From Thermococcus piezophilus (GTDB lineage Archaea > Methanobacteriota_B > Thermococci > Thermococcales > Thermococcaceae): a DNA stretch of 64,000 nt. The notes beneath the pieces are model-generated. The model ran no database searches and had not been told where the DNA came from. It worked only from the letters and a program-made list of their open reading frames with translations. A program made the translations under genes and the position numbers. Of this stretch, positions 53,358-61,592 are shown in pieces. The stretch is taken from assembly GCF_001647085.1 (NCBI RefSeq), contig NZ_CP015520.1, positions 1,864,801 to 1,928,800 of the forward strand. Direction: 5' to 3'. Every line of letters begins with the position of its first letter. The stretch's first letter is position 1.

Positions 53358-54459
53358 AATTTTAAGGGATATAAGGAGAAGGGGCATTGAAGCTGTAAAG
53401 GAATACTCGAGGAAGTTTGACGGCTACGAGGGCGAATTCCTGGTAAGTGAGGAGGAGTTCGAAGAAGCAGAGGGGCAGATTCCAGAGAAGGATAAGGAGA
53501 TTATCAAACGTACAATAGAGAGAATCCGCTTTTACCACGAGAAGCAACTCGAAAATGACAAGCTCTACATAAAAAACGCATCAATTTATGGAATAATCTA
53601 CAAGCCGATTAGGAGAATCGGCATCTACGTTCCGGGAGGCAAACCCCTGCCTTCGACACTCATGATGGTTGGAGTTCCAGCGAAGATAGCGGGCGTTAAG
53701 GAGATAGCGGTTACAACACCGCCTAAAAACGGCAAAGTTAATCCCTACGTCCTCTACGTTGCAAGGCTCCTCGGTATCAAAGAGGTCTACAAGCTCGGTG
53801 GAATTCAAGCGATTGGAGCGATGGCATATGGCATTGGCATGAAGAAAGTTGATAAAATCTTCGGTCCGGGCAATAAGTTCGTGAACGAAGCAAAGAGGCA
53901 GGTTTTCGGTGCTGTGGGAATCGACAGCTTAGCTGGGCCATCGGAGATAGCGGTCATAGCGGATGAGACAGCGGATAAAAAGTACGTTCTGTACGATTTG
54001 CTTTCCCAATTAGAGCACGGGAAAGACAGCAAGGCTTGGCTTTTAACGACTTCCAATGAATTAGCGGAGTACTGCAGGAGGGATGGGATTGAGGTTGTCT
54101 TGTGTGAAAGCTTGGAAGAATGTGCCGAAAAAGCCAACGAGATAGCTCCAGAACACCTGGAGATAATCACCGAGAACCCAATGGGACTGGTTGGCCTCAT
54201 AGACAACGCGGGAGCGATATACCTCGGGGAATACACACCGGTGCCAGCAGCTGACTACTTTCTTGGCGTTAACCACGTTCTGCCCACGGGAGGGGCGGCA
54301 AAGTTTAGCTCAGTTTTAACCGTAATGGACTTCATGAAGAGGATTAGCTTGGCCTACGTGAGCAGGGAGGAATTCCTGAGTGAGCGCTATCTCGGAATTA
54401 GATTGGCTGAAATTGAAGGACTTGAAATGCACAAAAGGAGCATGGAGGTTAGAAAATGA
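53332..54459 (+). CDS. hisD: Histidinol dehydrogenase
   Basis: A 375-residue NAD-dependent zinc enzyme oxidising L-histidinol to histidine, the last two steps. Motifs: [67 protein letters not shown] (zinc Gln/His side), and [14 protein letters not shown]. It is shorter than bacterial HisD (about 430), as in several archaea. The ATG at 53332 follows GGAGG nine bases upstream, inside hisG. Confidence 0.95.
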   Translation: MDLESYVAEILRDIRRRGIEAVKEYSRKFDGYEGEFLVSEEEFEEAEGQIPEKDKEIIKRTIERIRFYHEKQLENDKLYIKNASIYGIIYKPIRRIGIYVPGGKPLPSTLMMVGVPAKIAGVKEIAVTTPPKNGKVNPYVLYVARLLGIKEVYKLGGIQAIGAMAYGIGMKKVDKIFGPGNKFVNEAKRQVFGAVGIDSLAGPSEIAVIADETADKKYVLYDLLSQLEHGKDSKAWLLTTSNELAEYCRRDGIEVVLCESLEECAEKANEIAPEHLEIITENPMGLVGLIDNAGAIYLGEYTPVPAADYFLGVNHVLPTGGAAKFSSVLTVMDFMKRISLAYVSREEFLSERYLGIRLAEIEGLEMHKRSMEVRK

Positions 54460-54986
54460 GGCGCAAAACGAAAGAAACTGACATAATTGTAGAGATTGGC
54501 GTTGAGGGAGGCATAGAGACGGGGGACAGAGTGTTCGACCACCTCCTCACCGCTTTATTCTTTTACATGCGTGAGAAAGCCAACGTTAAAGCCAGCTATG
54601 ATTTGAGGCACCACCTGTGGGAGGACTTGGGCATTACTTTGGGTGAAGAGCTCAGGGATAAAATTAGGGGCAAAAAGATAGCGCGCTTTGGAAGTGCAAT
54701 AATGCCGATGGACGATGCACTGGTTCTGGTCGCTGTGGACATATCGAGGCCCTACCTCAACCTTGAGATTGATTTCAAGGAGAGCGAAGAGGGTTTTAAG
54801 GTTACTTTGGTTAGAGAGTTTCTCCGGGCGCTGGCGAGGACGCTGAATGCAACAATTCACGTGAAACAATTAGCTGGAGTGAATGCACACCACATAGTTG
54901 AAGCCACATTTAAGGGACTCGGTGTTGCTCTAAGGCAGGCTTTAAGCGAAGGTGAGCGTTTGGAGAGCACAAAGGGGGTGCTTTAA
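54456..54986 (+). CDS. hisB: Imidazoleglycerol-phosphate dehydratase
   Basis: A 176-residue single-function HisB. The Mn-binding His/Glu motifs are in [32 protein letters not shown] and [19 protein letters not shown]. It dehydrates IGP to imidazole acetol phosphate. No HAD phosphatase domain is fused. ATGA overlap with hisD. Confidence 0.93.
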   Translation: MRRKTKETDIIVEIGVEGGIETGDRVFDHLLTALFFYMREKANVKASYDLRHHLWEDLGITLGEELRDKIRGKKIARFGSAIMPMDDALVLVAVDISRPYLNLEIDFKESEEGFKVTLVREFLRALARTLNATIHVKQLAGVNAHHIVEATFKGLGVALRQALSEGERLESTKGVL

Positions 54987-55573
54987 TGATTGCCATAGTC
55001 GATTTAGGGATTGGTAACCTGGCCAACGTGAGAAAAGCTTTGGATGGAGTCATTACAAGCGACCCCCATGAAATAGAGAAAGCCGAGAAGATAGTTTTGC
55101 CAGGGGTTGGAAACTTTGGAGCTGTGATGGAGAAGCTTGAGCCTTTGAGGGGAGCCATCTTGGATGCCATAAACGATGGGAAGCCGTTCCTTGGCATATG
55201 CCTTGGGCTTCAACTACTCTTTGAGTGGAGCGAGGAGAGCGAAGGCAAAGGCTTAGGTGTATTCAAGGGCAACGTTGTGAGATTCAGGGGAGTTAGAACA
55301 CCGCACATTGGCTGGAACCAGGTGTGGCGGAAAAAAGACTGTCCACTTTTTGAGGGAATAAGGGACGGGGCTTACTTCTACTTTGTCCACTCCTATTACG
55401 TAAATCCAGCGGATGAGAGCATAATTGCAGGAGTTACGGATTATCAATCGAAGGGAAACGAAGTGATCTTCACATCAGCAGTGTGCAAAGACAATATCTT
55501 TGGCGTTCAATTCCACCCGGAGAAGTCAGGTAAAGCCGGATTGAGGTTATTAGCAAACTTCGGGAGGTTGTGA
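54986..55573 (+). CDS. hisH: Imidazole glycerol phosphate synthase, glutaminase subunit
   Basis: A 195-residue class I amidotransferase: AIVDLGIGNLANVRKAL, nucleophile Cys in FLGICLGLQLLFEWSEE, and catalytic His/Glu in FGVQFHPEKSGKAGLRLL. It supplies ammonia to HisF. Its start overlaps the hisB stop by one base (TAATG). Confidence 0.94.
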   Translation: MIAIVDLGIGNLANVRKALDGVITSDPHEIEKAEKIVLPGVGNFGAVMEKLEPLRGAILDAINDGKPFLGICLGLQLLFEWSEESEGKGLGVFKGNVVRFRGVRTPHIGWNQVWRKKDCPLFEGIRDGAYFYFVHSYYVNPADESIIAGVTDYQSKGNEVIFTSAVCKDNIFGVQFHPEKSGKAGLRLLANFGRL

Positions 55574-55574
55574 G

Positions 55575-56264
55575 ATGAGAATTTACCCAGCCATTGACTT
55601 AATGGATGGAAAAGCGGTTCGCCTCTACAAAGGAAGGAAAGATAAAGTGAAAGTTTATGGTGACCCGGTGGAGATAGCCAAGGGTTTCGCCGAATACGTT
55701 GACAAAATCCACATAGTGGACTTAGATGGAGCTTTTATCGGAAAGCCTCAAAATCTCGATGTTGTTAAGCAAATAATAGAGGAAACAGGGCTTAAAGTCC
55801 AGGTCGGAGGGGGCTTCCGCTCCTATGAGAGCATAGCAAAGGCTTATGAAATCGGCATCGAAAATGTCGTAATTGGCACGAAGGCCTTTGACTTGGAGTT
55901 TTTAGAAAAGATAACAGAAGATTTTGAAGGAATTACTGTCAGCTTGGATGCAAAAGGTGGAAGAATAGCAGTGAAGGGATGGCTTGAGGAGAGCTCAATA
56001 AGTGTTGGGGAAGCCTATGAAATGCTCAGAAAGTACGTTAAAAGGTTTATTTACACGGCAATCGAAAGGGATGGCACTTTGATGGGAATAGAAAGTATAG
56101 AGCGGTTTTGGAAGGATGAGGAGTTCATCTACGCTGGGGGAGTTTCGAGAGCGGATGATGTGCTAAAGCTCAGGGAGATTGGATTCTCGGGGGTAATAGT
56201 GGGAAAAGCCCTTTACGAGAGTAAAATCAGTCTGAAAGAGCTTCTGGAGGTTCTGGTATGTTAG
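55575..56264 (+). CDS. hisA: ProFAR isomerase
   Basis: A 229-residue (beta-alpha)8 barrel: [18 protein letters not shown] with the catalytic Asp, [32 protein letters not shown] with the second Asp, and a C-terminal phosphate loop [14 protein letters not shown]. It isomerises ProFAR to PRFAR. It is homologous to HisF. Separated from hisH by one base; overlaps hisF by seven. Confidence 0.94.
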   Translation: MRIYPAIDLMDGKAVRLYKGRKDKVKVYGDPVEIAKGFAEYVDKIHIVDLDGAFIGKPQNLDVVKQIIEETGLKVQVGGGFRSYESIAKAYEIGIENVVIGTKAFDLEFLEKITEDFEGITVSLDAKGGRIAVKGWLEESSISVGEAYEMLRKYVKRFIYTAIERDGTLMGIESIERFWKDEEFIYAGGVSRADDVLKLREIGFSGVIVGKALYESKISLKELLEVLVC

Positions 56265-57016
56265 CAAAGAGGATTATAGCCGCTCTTGACATAAAAGAAG
56301 GGAGAGTCGTCAAGGGAATAAAGTTTCAGAACATTAGAGATGCTGGCGACCCAATAGAATTAGCGAAGCGCTATGAGGAAGAAGGAATAGACGAGATCGT
56401 CTTCCTCGACATCACGGCATCGTTTGAGAAGAGGAAAATCCTGCTCGACCTCGTTAAACGGATAGCTGAAGAAATTTATGTCCCATTTACAGTTGGCGGA
56501 GGAATTAGGAGCGTTGAAGAGATAAGAGAGATAATCAAGAGCGGGGCCGATAAGGTTTTTCTCAATACTGCCGCAGTGAACAACCCTGAGCTCGTGAGGG
56601 AAGCAGCAAAGGTCGTCGGCTCTGCGAATTTGGTGATAGCAATTGATGCAAAGTGGAATGGAAAATATTGGGAGGTCTATACCCACGGGGGAAGGAAGGC
56701 GAGGGGGATTAACGCGGTAGAGTGGGCCAAAGAAGTTGAGAGGCTTGGTGCCGGTGAGATACTGCTCACGAGCATGGACACCGATGGGACCCAGAAGGGC
56801 TTTGATATTCCGCTGACTAAAGCGATTGTTGAAGCCGTTGATATTCCTGTTATTGCCTCCGGCGGTGCTGGAAGTCCGGAGCATTTCTACGAAGCTTTCA
56901 AGATTGGAACAGAGGCTGCTTTAGCAGCTTCAATCTTCCACTACGGGAAATACAGGGTCAGGGAGCTGAAGGAGTATTTGGCTGGGAGGGGCATACCCGT
57001 GAGGCTGGACTACTGA
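56258..57016 (+). CDS. hisF: Imidazole glycerol phosphate synthase, cyclase subunit
   Basis: A 252-residue (beta-alpha)8 barrel: [20 protein letters not shown] with catalytic Asp 11, [48 protein letters not shown] with the second catalytic Asp, and [17 protein letters not shown] phosphate site. With HisH it forms IGP and AICAR from PRFAR. Confidence 0.95.
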   Translation: MLAKRIIAALDIKEGRVVKGIKFQNIRDAGDPIELAKRYEEEGIDEIVFLDITASFEKRKILLDLVKRIAEEIYVPFTVGGGIRSVEEIREIIKSGADKVFLNTAAVNNPELVREAAKVVGSANLVIAIDAKWNGKYWEVYTHGGRKARGINAVEWAKEVERLGAGEILLTSMDTDGTQKGFDIPLTKAIVEAVDIPVIASGGAGSPEHFYEAFKIGTEAALAASIFHYGKYRVRELKEYLAGRGIPVRLDY

Positions 57017-57025
57017 GGTGGTAGC

Positions 57026-57652
57026 ATGGAGGAGCTGATTAGGAAGGTCAACTGGGAGAAGAGCAACGGAATTGTCCCCGTTGTTGTTCAGAGCACGGAA
57101 GGAGATGTTCTAACGCTGGCCTACATGAACAGGGAAGCATTGAAGAAAACGCTTGAAACGGGTTATGCTTACTACTACTCGCGCTCACAGGACAGAATTA
57201 GGATGAAGGGGGAAGTCAGTGGCAACGTCCAGCTCGTGAAGGAGATAAGGGTTGACTGCGACAACGATGCGTTGCTTTTAATCGTCGAGCCCAAAGGACC
57301 TGCCTGCCACACGGGGAACTATTCCTGCTTTTACCGGAAGCTTGGCGAACCTGAGAGGATAGCAGAGGAGATAGACTACTCGCTCACAATCCTAAGAGAG
57401 CTTGAAGAACTGATAAAGCAGAGAAAGGAAAAGCTTCTCGATGGATCTTACACCTCAAAACTCTTTGCTGAAGGGAAAGAGAAGATTTACAAGAAATTCG
57501 GGGAGGAAGCCATCGAGGTCCTCGTCGCAGAGGACAGGGAAAGGATAATCTACGAGACCGCTGATATGCTCTACCACCTCCTGGTTCTCTTAGCATACAA
57601 CGACATAAGTTTGGGCGAGATTATGACCGAGCTGAGGAGGCGCAGGGAATGA
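57026..57652 (+). CDS. hisIE: Bifunctional PR-AMP cyclohydrolase / PR-ATP pyrophosphohydrolase
   Basis: A 208-residue fusion. Cyclohydrolase domain (1 to about 105): VLTLAYMNREALKKTLETGY, RVDCDNDALLLIVEPKGPAC and the zinc Cys in CHTGNYSCF. Pyrophosphohydrolase domain (about 115-208): EKIYKKFGEEAIEVLVA and ETADMLYHLLVLLAYNDIS. It performs the second and third steps. GAGGTGG precedes the ATG; hisC overlaps by ATGA. Confidence 0.94.
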   Translation: MEELIRKVNWEKSNGIVPVVVQSTEGDVLTLAYMNREALKKTLETGYAYYYSRSQDRIRMKGEVSGNVQLVKEIRVDCDNDALLLIVEPKGPACHTGNYSCFYRKLGEPERIAEEIDYSLTILRELEELIKQRKEKLLDGSYTSKLFAEGKEKIYKKFGEEAIEVLVAEDRERIIYETADMLYHLLVLLAYNDISLGEIMTELRRRRE

Positions 57653-58656
57653 GGATTAAGGAGTTTGTAAAGACCTTCCGGCCGTATAAGGTCCTGGAGG
57701 GAAATTACCGGATATGGCTCGATAAGAACGAAAATCCCTTTGATTTACCGCTGGAGATAAAGGAGGAGATTTTTGAAGAGCTAAAGCGGGTTCCCTTCAA
57801 CAGATACCCTCACATCACCGCTGACCCGCTGAGGAAAAGGATAGCAGAGTTTTTAGGGATTGACAAAGAAAACATAATCGTTGGAAACGGGAGTGATGAA
57901 CTGATAAGCCTAATTTTGAAGCTCTTTGATGGGGAGCACATAGTCATAAGCTCCCCCACCTTTGGGATGTACGGCTTCTTTGCAAAGTTCGAAGGAATCA
58001 ATTTAATCGATGTCCCAATGGATGAGAACTTCAGACTTCAGAACGTCGAGGAGTATGCGGAAAACGCCAGGGCACTCTTTATCTGCTCCCCAAACAACCC
58101 CACGGGCAACACTCAAGATAGAGAAAAGATAATAAGCGTTCTTGAAACCGGTGCTCCTGTCGTCTTGGATGAAGCGTACGTAGAGTTTGCAAAGGGCAGC
58201 AACGTGGATCTAATCAGTGAGTACGACAATTTAATAGTCCTGAGGACGTTCTCAAAGGCCTTCGGGCTTGCAGGAGTCAGAGTTGGCTATGCAGTCGGGA
58301 GTGAAGAGACAATAGACCACCTCCATCGAATCAAACCGCCCTTTACTCTAGACTCCATCTCAATGAAGATAGCAGGGTTCATGCTCGACCACTACGATCT
58401 AGTCAAACGGAACATCGATTACATAATCAAGGAGCGTGAGCGAATTTATCGGAAGTTCAAGGACTACGCGTATCCGAGCGAGGCCAACTTCATCCTGATG
58501 AAGCTTAATGCTTACGAATTTTTACTCGAAAAGGGCATCGTGGTAAGAAAGCTCGGCGGAAGATTGACGGGGCACATAAGGGTTACCGTCGGCAAAAGGG
58601 AGGAGAACGACGAGCTGATTGCAGCGTTGAAGGAGTTCGTGGAGGGAATAAAATGA
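57649..58656 (+). CDS. hisC: Histidinol-phosphate aminotransferase
   Basis: A 335-residue fold-type I PLP enzyme: IWLDKNENPFDLPLE, NIIVGNGSDELISLILKLF, FICSPNNPTGNTQ, VVLDEAYVEFAKGS, and the PLP lysine in LRTFSKAFGLAGVRVGYAVG. It transaminates imidazole acetol phosphate to histidinol phosphate. ATGA overlaps with hisIE and with the next HAD gene. Confidence 0.95.
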   Translation: MRIKEFVKTFRPYKVLEGNYRIWLDKNENPFDLPLEIKEEIFEELKRVPFNRYPHITADPLRKRIAEFLGIDKENIIVGNGSDELISLILKLFDGEHIVISSPTFGMYGFFAKFEGINLIDVPMDENFRLQNVEEYAENARALFICSPNNPTGNTQDREKIISVLETGAPVVLDEAYVEFAKGSNVDLISEYDNLIVLRTFSKAFGLAGVRVGYAVGSEETIDHLHRIKPPFTLDSISMKIAGFMLDHYDLVKRNIDYIIKERERIYRKFKDYAYPSEANFILMKLNAYEFLLEKGIVVRKLGGRLTGHIRVTVGKREENDELIAALKEFVEGIK

Positions 58657-59375
58657 AGTGGCTGATATTTGACATTGATGGGGTTTTAATCGACGTAAGA
58701 GAGAGCTACGACATGGCAACCAAGCTCACCGTCGAGTACTTCCTCGGACTCTTCGGGGTTAAGAAGAGGATCAAGCTAGAGTGGATAAGGAAGCTTAGAC
58801 GGAAGGGAGCGTTTGGCGACGACTTCAAGGTTAGCGAGGCCCTCATACTCTTCGCCATGGCCGGGAACGTGGAGGAACTCCTCGGAGAGTTCCCCGAGGG
58901 GGAGGGCATAGACTGGGTCCTCGAACGGTTTGGAGTGGGGCCCTTCAACGGGAGCATAGAAAGAGTCTTCAACACCTTCTACCTCGGCGAGCACTACCCA
59001 GGAAGGCTCTTCGACTTCGATGGCCTCTGGAAGAGAGAGAAGCCAATAGTAAGGGCGGAACTGCTCGAGATGGCCAAAAAGCGGTTCAAGCTCGGTGTTA
59101 TAACTGGGAGAAGCGCCTTGGAGCTTGAGCTGGCGGAGAATCTCATAGGCTTCCACTTCGAGAAGGCTGTGACGAGGGAGCTCTACGTGAAGCCCAATCC
59201 AAGGGCAATATGGCACCTTACCAGGGGTGAAGGGGGAGTTTACATAGGGGACACCGTGAACGACGAACTGCTCGTGGAAAAATACAGAAAGGAATACAAA
59301 AGGGATTTTGACTTTGTCTTGGTTGGAAGAGATATTGAAAACGTTAATGAATTATTGGAGAGCTTATTGGGGTAA
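58653..59375 (+). CDS. HAD-family phosphatase, probable histidinol-phosphate phosphatase
   Basis: A 240-residue HAD hydrolase. Motif I is LIFDIDGVLIDVRESY, motif II lies in KLGVITGRSALELE, the motif III lysine in ELYVKPNPRAIW, and motif IV in GVYIGDTVNDELL. The cap lies between motifs I and II. The operon otherwise lacks the phosphatase step between HisC and HisD. A HAD-type histidinol-phosphate phosphatase has been reported in Thermococcus onnurineus, to which this would correspond; I infer the same role from the ATGA overlap with hisC. Confidence 0.78.
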   Translation: MKWLIFDIDGVLIDVRESYDMATKLTVEYFLGLFGVKKRIKLEWIRKLRRKGAFGDDFKVSEALILFAMAGNVEELLGEFPEGEGIDWVLERFGVGPFNGSIERVFNTFYLGEHYPGRLFDFDGLWKREKPIVRAELLEMAKKRFKLGVITGRSALELELAENLIGFHFEKAVTRELYVKPNPRAIWHLTRGEGGVYIGDTVNDELLVEKYRKEYKRDFDFVLVGRDIENVNELLESLLG

Positions 59376-59380
59376 TCAGC

Positions 59381-59929
59381 TTGCAGGTGACGGTTATAGG
59401 TGCCGGAACAATTGGTGGGGTGGTAGCAAAGGCTCTGGCCGAAGCTGGCCACTCGGTAATCGCAACACGGAGGAGCATCGAAAAGGCCATGTGGTTAGAG
59501 GAACACGGCGTCAGGGTCATCAGGAATAACGTCGAGGCCGCGGAAGGGGAGGAGGTAGTTTTTATCGCGGTCAAGCCAAACAAAGTGCCAGAGATCCTCG
59601 AGAAAATTGAGAAAGTCATGATGGGCAAGCTCGTGGTTTCACTGGCCGCAGGAATCCCCCTTAAAAGCCTCAAACGACTGGCACCGAAAGCCAAGTTCGT
59701 GAGGGCAATGCCCAATATAGCCATTTTAATCAAAGAGTCATTCACGGCATACACATCGGACGGGCTGAGTGAAGAAGATATAACAATCGTCGAGAATCTC
59801 TTCAGCTCATTTGGAAAGTGCCTTAAAGTTGATGAGGAGCACATGGATGCCATAAAATGGAAAGGACTGGTAGCTCTACAGCCAAGGGCAGCAGTTTTTA
59901 TCTCCATTGAGTTTTCGGTTTGCTCTTAG
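59381..59929 (+). pseudogene. proC: Truncated pyrroline-5-carboxylate reductase
   Basis: The first 155 codons match ProC: VTVIGAGTIGGVVAKALAEA (NADP motif), VFIAVKPNKVPEILEKIEK, VVSLAAGIPLKSLKRLAP and FVRAMPNIAILIKESFTAYT. After DEEHMDAI the sequence loses the expected GLSGSGPAYV-type motif and ends at 59929, 182 residues against about 265. The substrate-binding C-terminal dimer domain is missing. The following 175 bases contain no recognisable remainder, so the 3' end was lost by deletion. Confidence 0.75.
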
Positions 59930-60104
59930 ACACACATAGAAGATAACGTGCCCGCGGTACCTAGTATGACTGAACTGTCACTCCACATAACCGACAGTTT
60001 CCTCCACGTTGGGGATGTACTCTTGCTTCTGCTCGCTATTATGAAGCCCATATCCTGGTAAAGTCCGGCGGCAAATTTTTAAAAGAAAGGATAAAGCGAC
60101 CAAT

Positions 60105-61100
60105 ATGCTCTACCTGGAGATACTCGGAAACCTTCCAGAGATGGCCAGAGATGAAGTTAAAGCTATGCTCGAGATCTCGGGCGGTGAAATAGCGGGTCAG
60201 GATTATCTGTTCCTCAAGCTCGACGCCGATAAGAAAGCTTTCCCTTACCTAAACCGCCTTGGCCTGTCCCATGAGTATGGAGAACTCTTAATCGAGGCCA
60301 ACTCCCTAGAGAAACTCCTGGAAAAAGCCAAAGAAATTGAGTGGCCGATAAGCGGAACCTTCAAGGTGGACACAGAGACCATGGCTAACTGCAAATACAA
60401 TGTCATAGACCTCCCGAGGAAGCTGGGGGCTGTGATACACGGCAAAGGTTTCCGTGTGAACCTTTCGAAACCGGACACCCTTGTGAAGGTCTACTGCGGC
60501 GAAAAAATCTATGCCGGGATAAGATACCGCTTTTTTGACCCCAAAGACTTCGAAAGGAGAAAGGCCCACCACAGGCCGTTCTTCCGGCCGGTTTCACTCC
60601 ACCCAAGGATTTCAAGGGCGCTGGTAAACCTGACGAAGGCAAGGGAGGAAATCCTCGACCCCTTCATGGGTGCCGGCGGGATTCTGATGGAGGCCGGCTT
60701 AATCGGCCTGAAGGTTTATGGTATTGACATAAAACCCGAGATGGTTGAAGGGACAAGGCTCAACCTCGAGCACTTTGGTGTTAAGGACTACGAACTCAGG
60801 CTCGGAGATGCCACGAAGCTTGAGGAAATGTTTCCAAGAAAGAAGTTTGAAGCCGTTGCCACGGACCCACCCTACGGAACCTCGGCGACTCTGGCCGGAA
60901 GAAAACGCAACGAGCTCTACAGGAAGGCTCTGAGAAGTATCTACAACGTCCTTGAAGACGGCGGTAGGCTGGCGATAGCCTTTCCAACGAGCTTCGATGG
61001 GGAAGCCGAGGCTGAGAAGGTCGGCTTTAAGCTGGTCGGCAAGTACTACCAGCGCGTGCATAAGAGTTTAGAAAGGTATTTCTACGTGTTTAAGAAGTAA
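60105..61100 (+). CDS. trmG10: tRNA (guanine-10) N2-methyltransferase, Trm-G10 type
   Basis: A 331-residue enzyme. N-terminal THUMP region ([39 protein letters not shown]) followed by the Rossmann methyltransferase: [18 protein letters not shown] (SAM motif I), [18 protein letters not shown], and catalytic [13 protein letters not shown]. It makes m2G/m2,2G at position 10 of tRNA. It is monocistronic; an inverted repeat follows at 61245. Confidence 0.9.
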   Translation: MLYLEILGNLPEMARDEVKAMLEISGGEIAGQDYLFLKLDADKKAFPYLNRLGLSHEYGELLIEANSLEKLLEKAKEIEWPISGTFKVDTETMANCKYNVIDLPRKLGAVIHGKGFRVNLSKPDTLVKVYCGEKIYAGIRYRFFDPKDFERRKAHHRPFFRPVSLHPRISRALVNLTKAREEILDPFMGAGGILMEAGLIGLKVYGIDIKPEMVEGTRLNLEHFGVKDYELRLGDATKLEEMFPRKKFEAVATDPPYGTSATLAGRKRNELYRKALRSIYNVLEDGGRLAIAFPTSFDGEAEAEKVGFKLVGKYYQRVHKSLERYFYVFKK

Positions 61101-61592
61101 GAGGCTATCGCCCCGAAATTATGCCCTATCATATTTTATGCCCCGTTTTTGGCTCTTTGAGGGTTTTACAGAGACTACATCCCCGGAAAAGGGCAGACAA
61201 CCCCGTGGAATTCAGAAAGCATTACTTACAAAACATAACGAGAAGTTACATTATATGCCACATAGTGTAACCAATTTCCGGACGGAATGTCAATCAAGCC
61301 AGCTCGACGGCCGAAAAGTACCGATCCCCGATATAATTGAACGTTTTTGACAGTCTTGCCGCATTCGGGCAGACACTCCAAAATACGGGCCGCTTCGGGC
61401 TCTGGAACCCTCATGCACTGCAAAGTACATTGAGAATTTCGGCCCCAGAGAAAAGGCACTCTCCCCAGAAAAGGCTGGAAAAGCGGCAGATTCAAGGGCT
61501 TCCAGGGGCTCCACAGCAGAGCTTTCCAGAAACACTTAAATATCAGAGGTTACATAGCATTCTGTTAGGAAAACAGAGTGAAAAAGTGTCCT
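61101..61592 (+). promoter_or_regulatory. CRISPR leader region with promoter
   Basis: The 490 bases before the array contain no convincing gene. CTTAAATAT (61535-61543) is a good TATA box about 50 bases before the first repeat and would start pre-crRNA near 61567. Upstream, GTTACATTAT (61245-61254) and ATAGTGTAAC (61262-61271) form an inverted repeat with nine of ten pairs matched across seven bases. Confidence 0.6.

Noticed and set aside
61101..61592. cas genes or a small ORF in the CRISPR leader
   Set aside because: Short frames there lack ribosome binding sites and any Cas motif; no cas gene occurs anywhere in the window.
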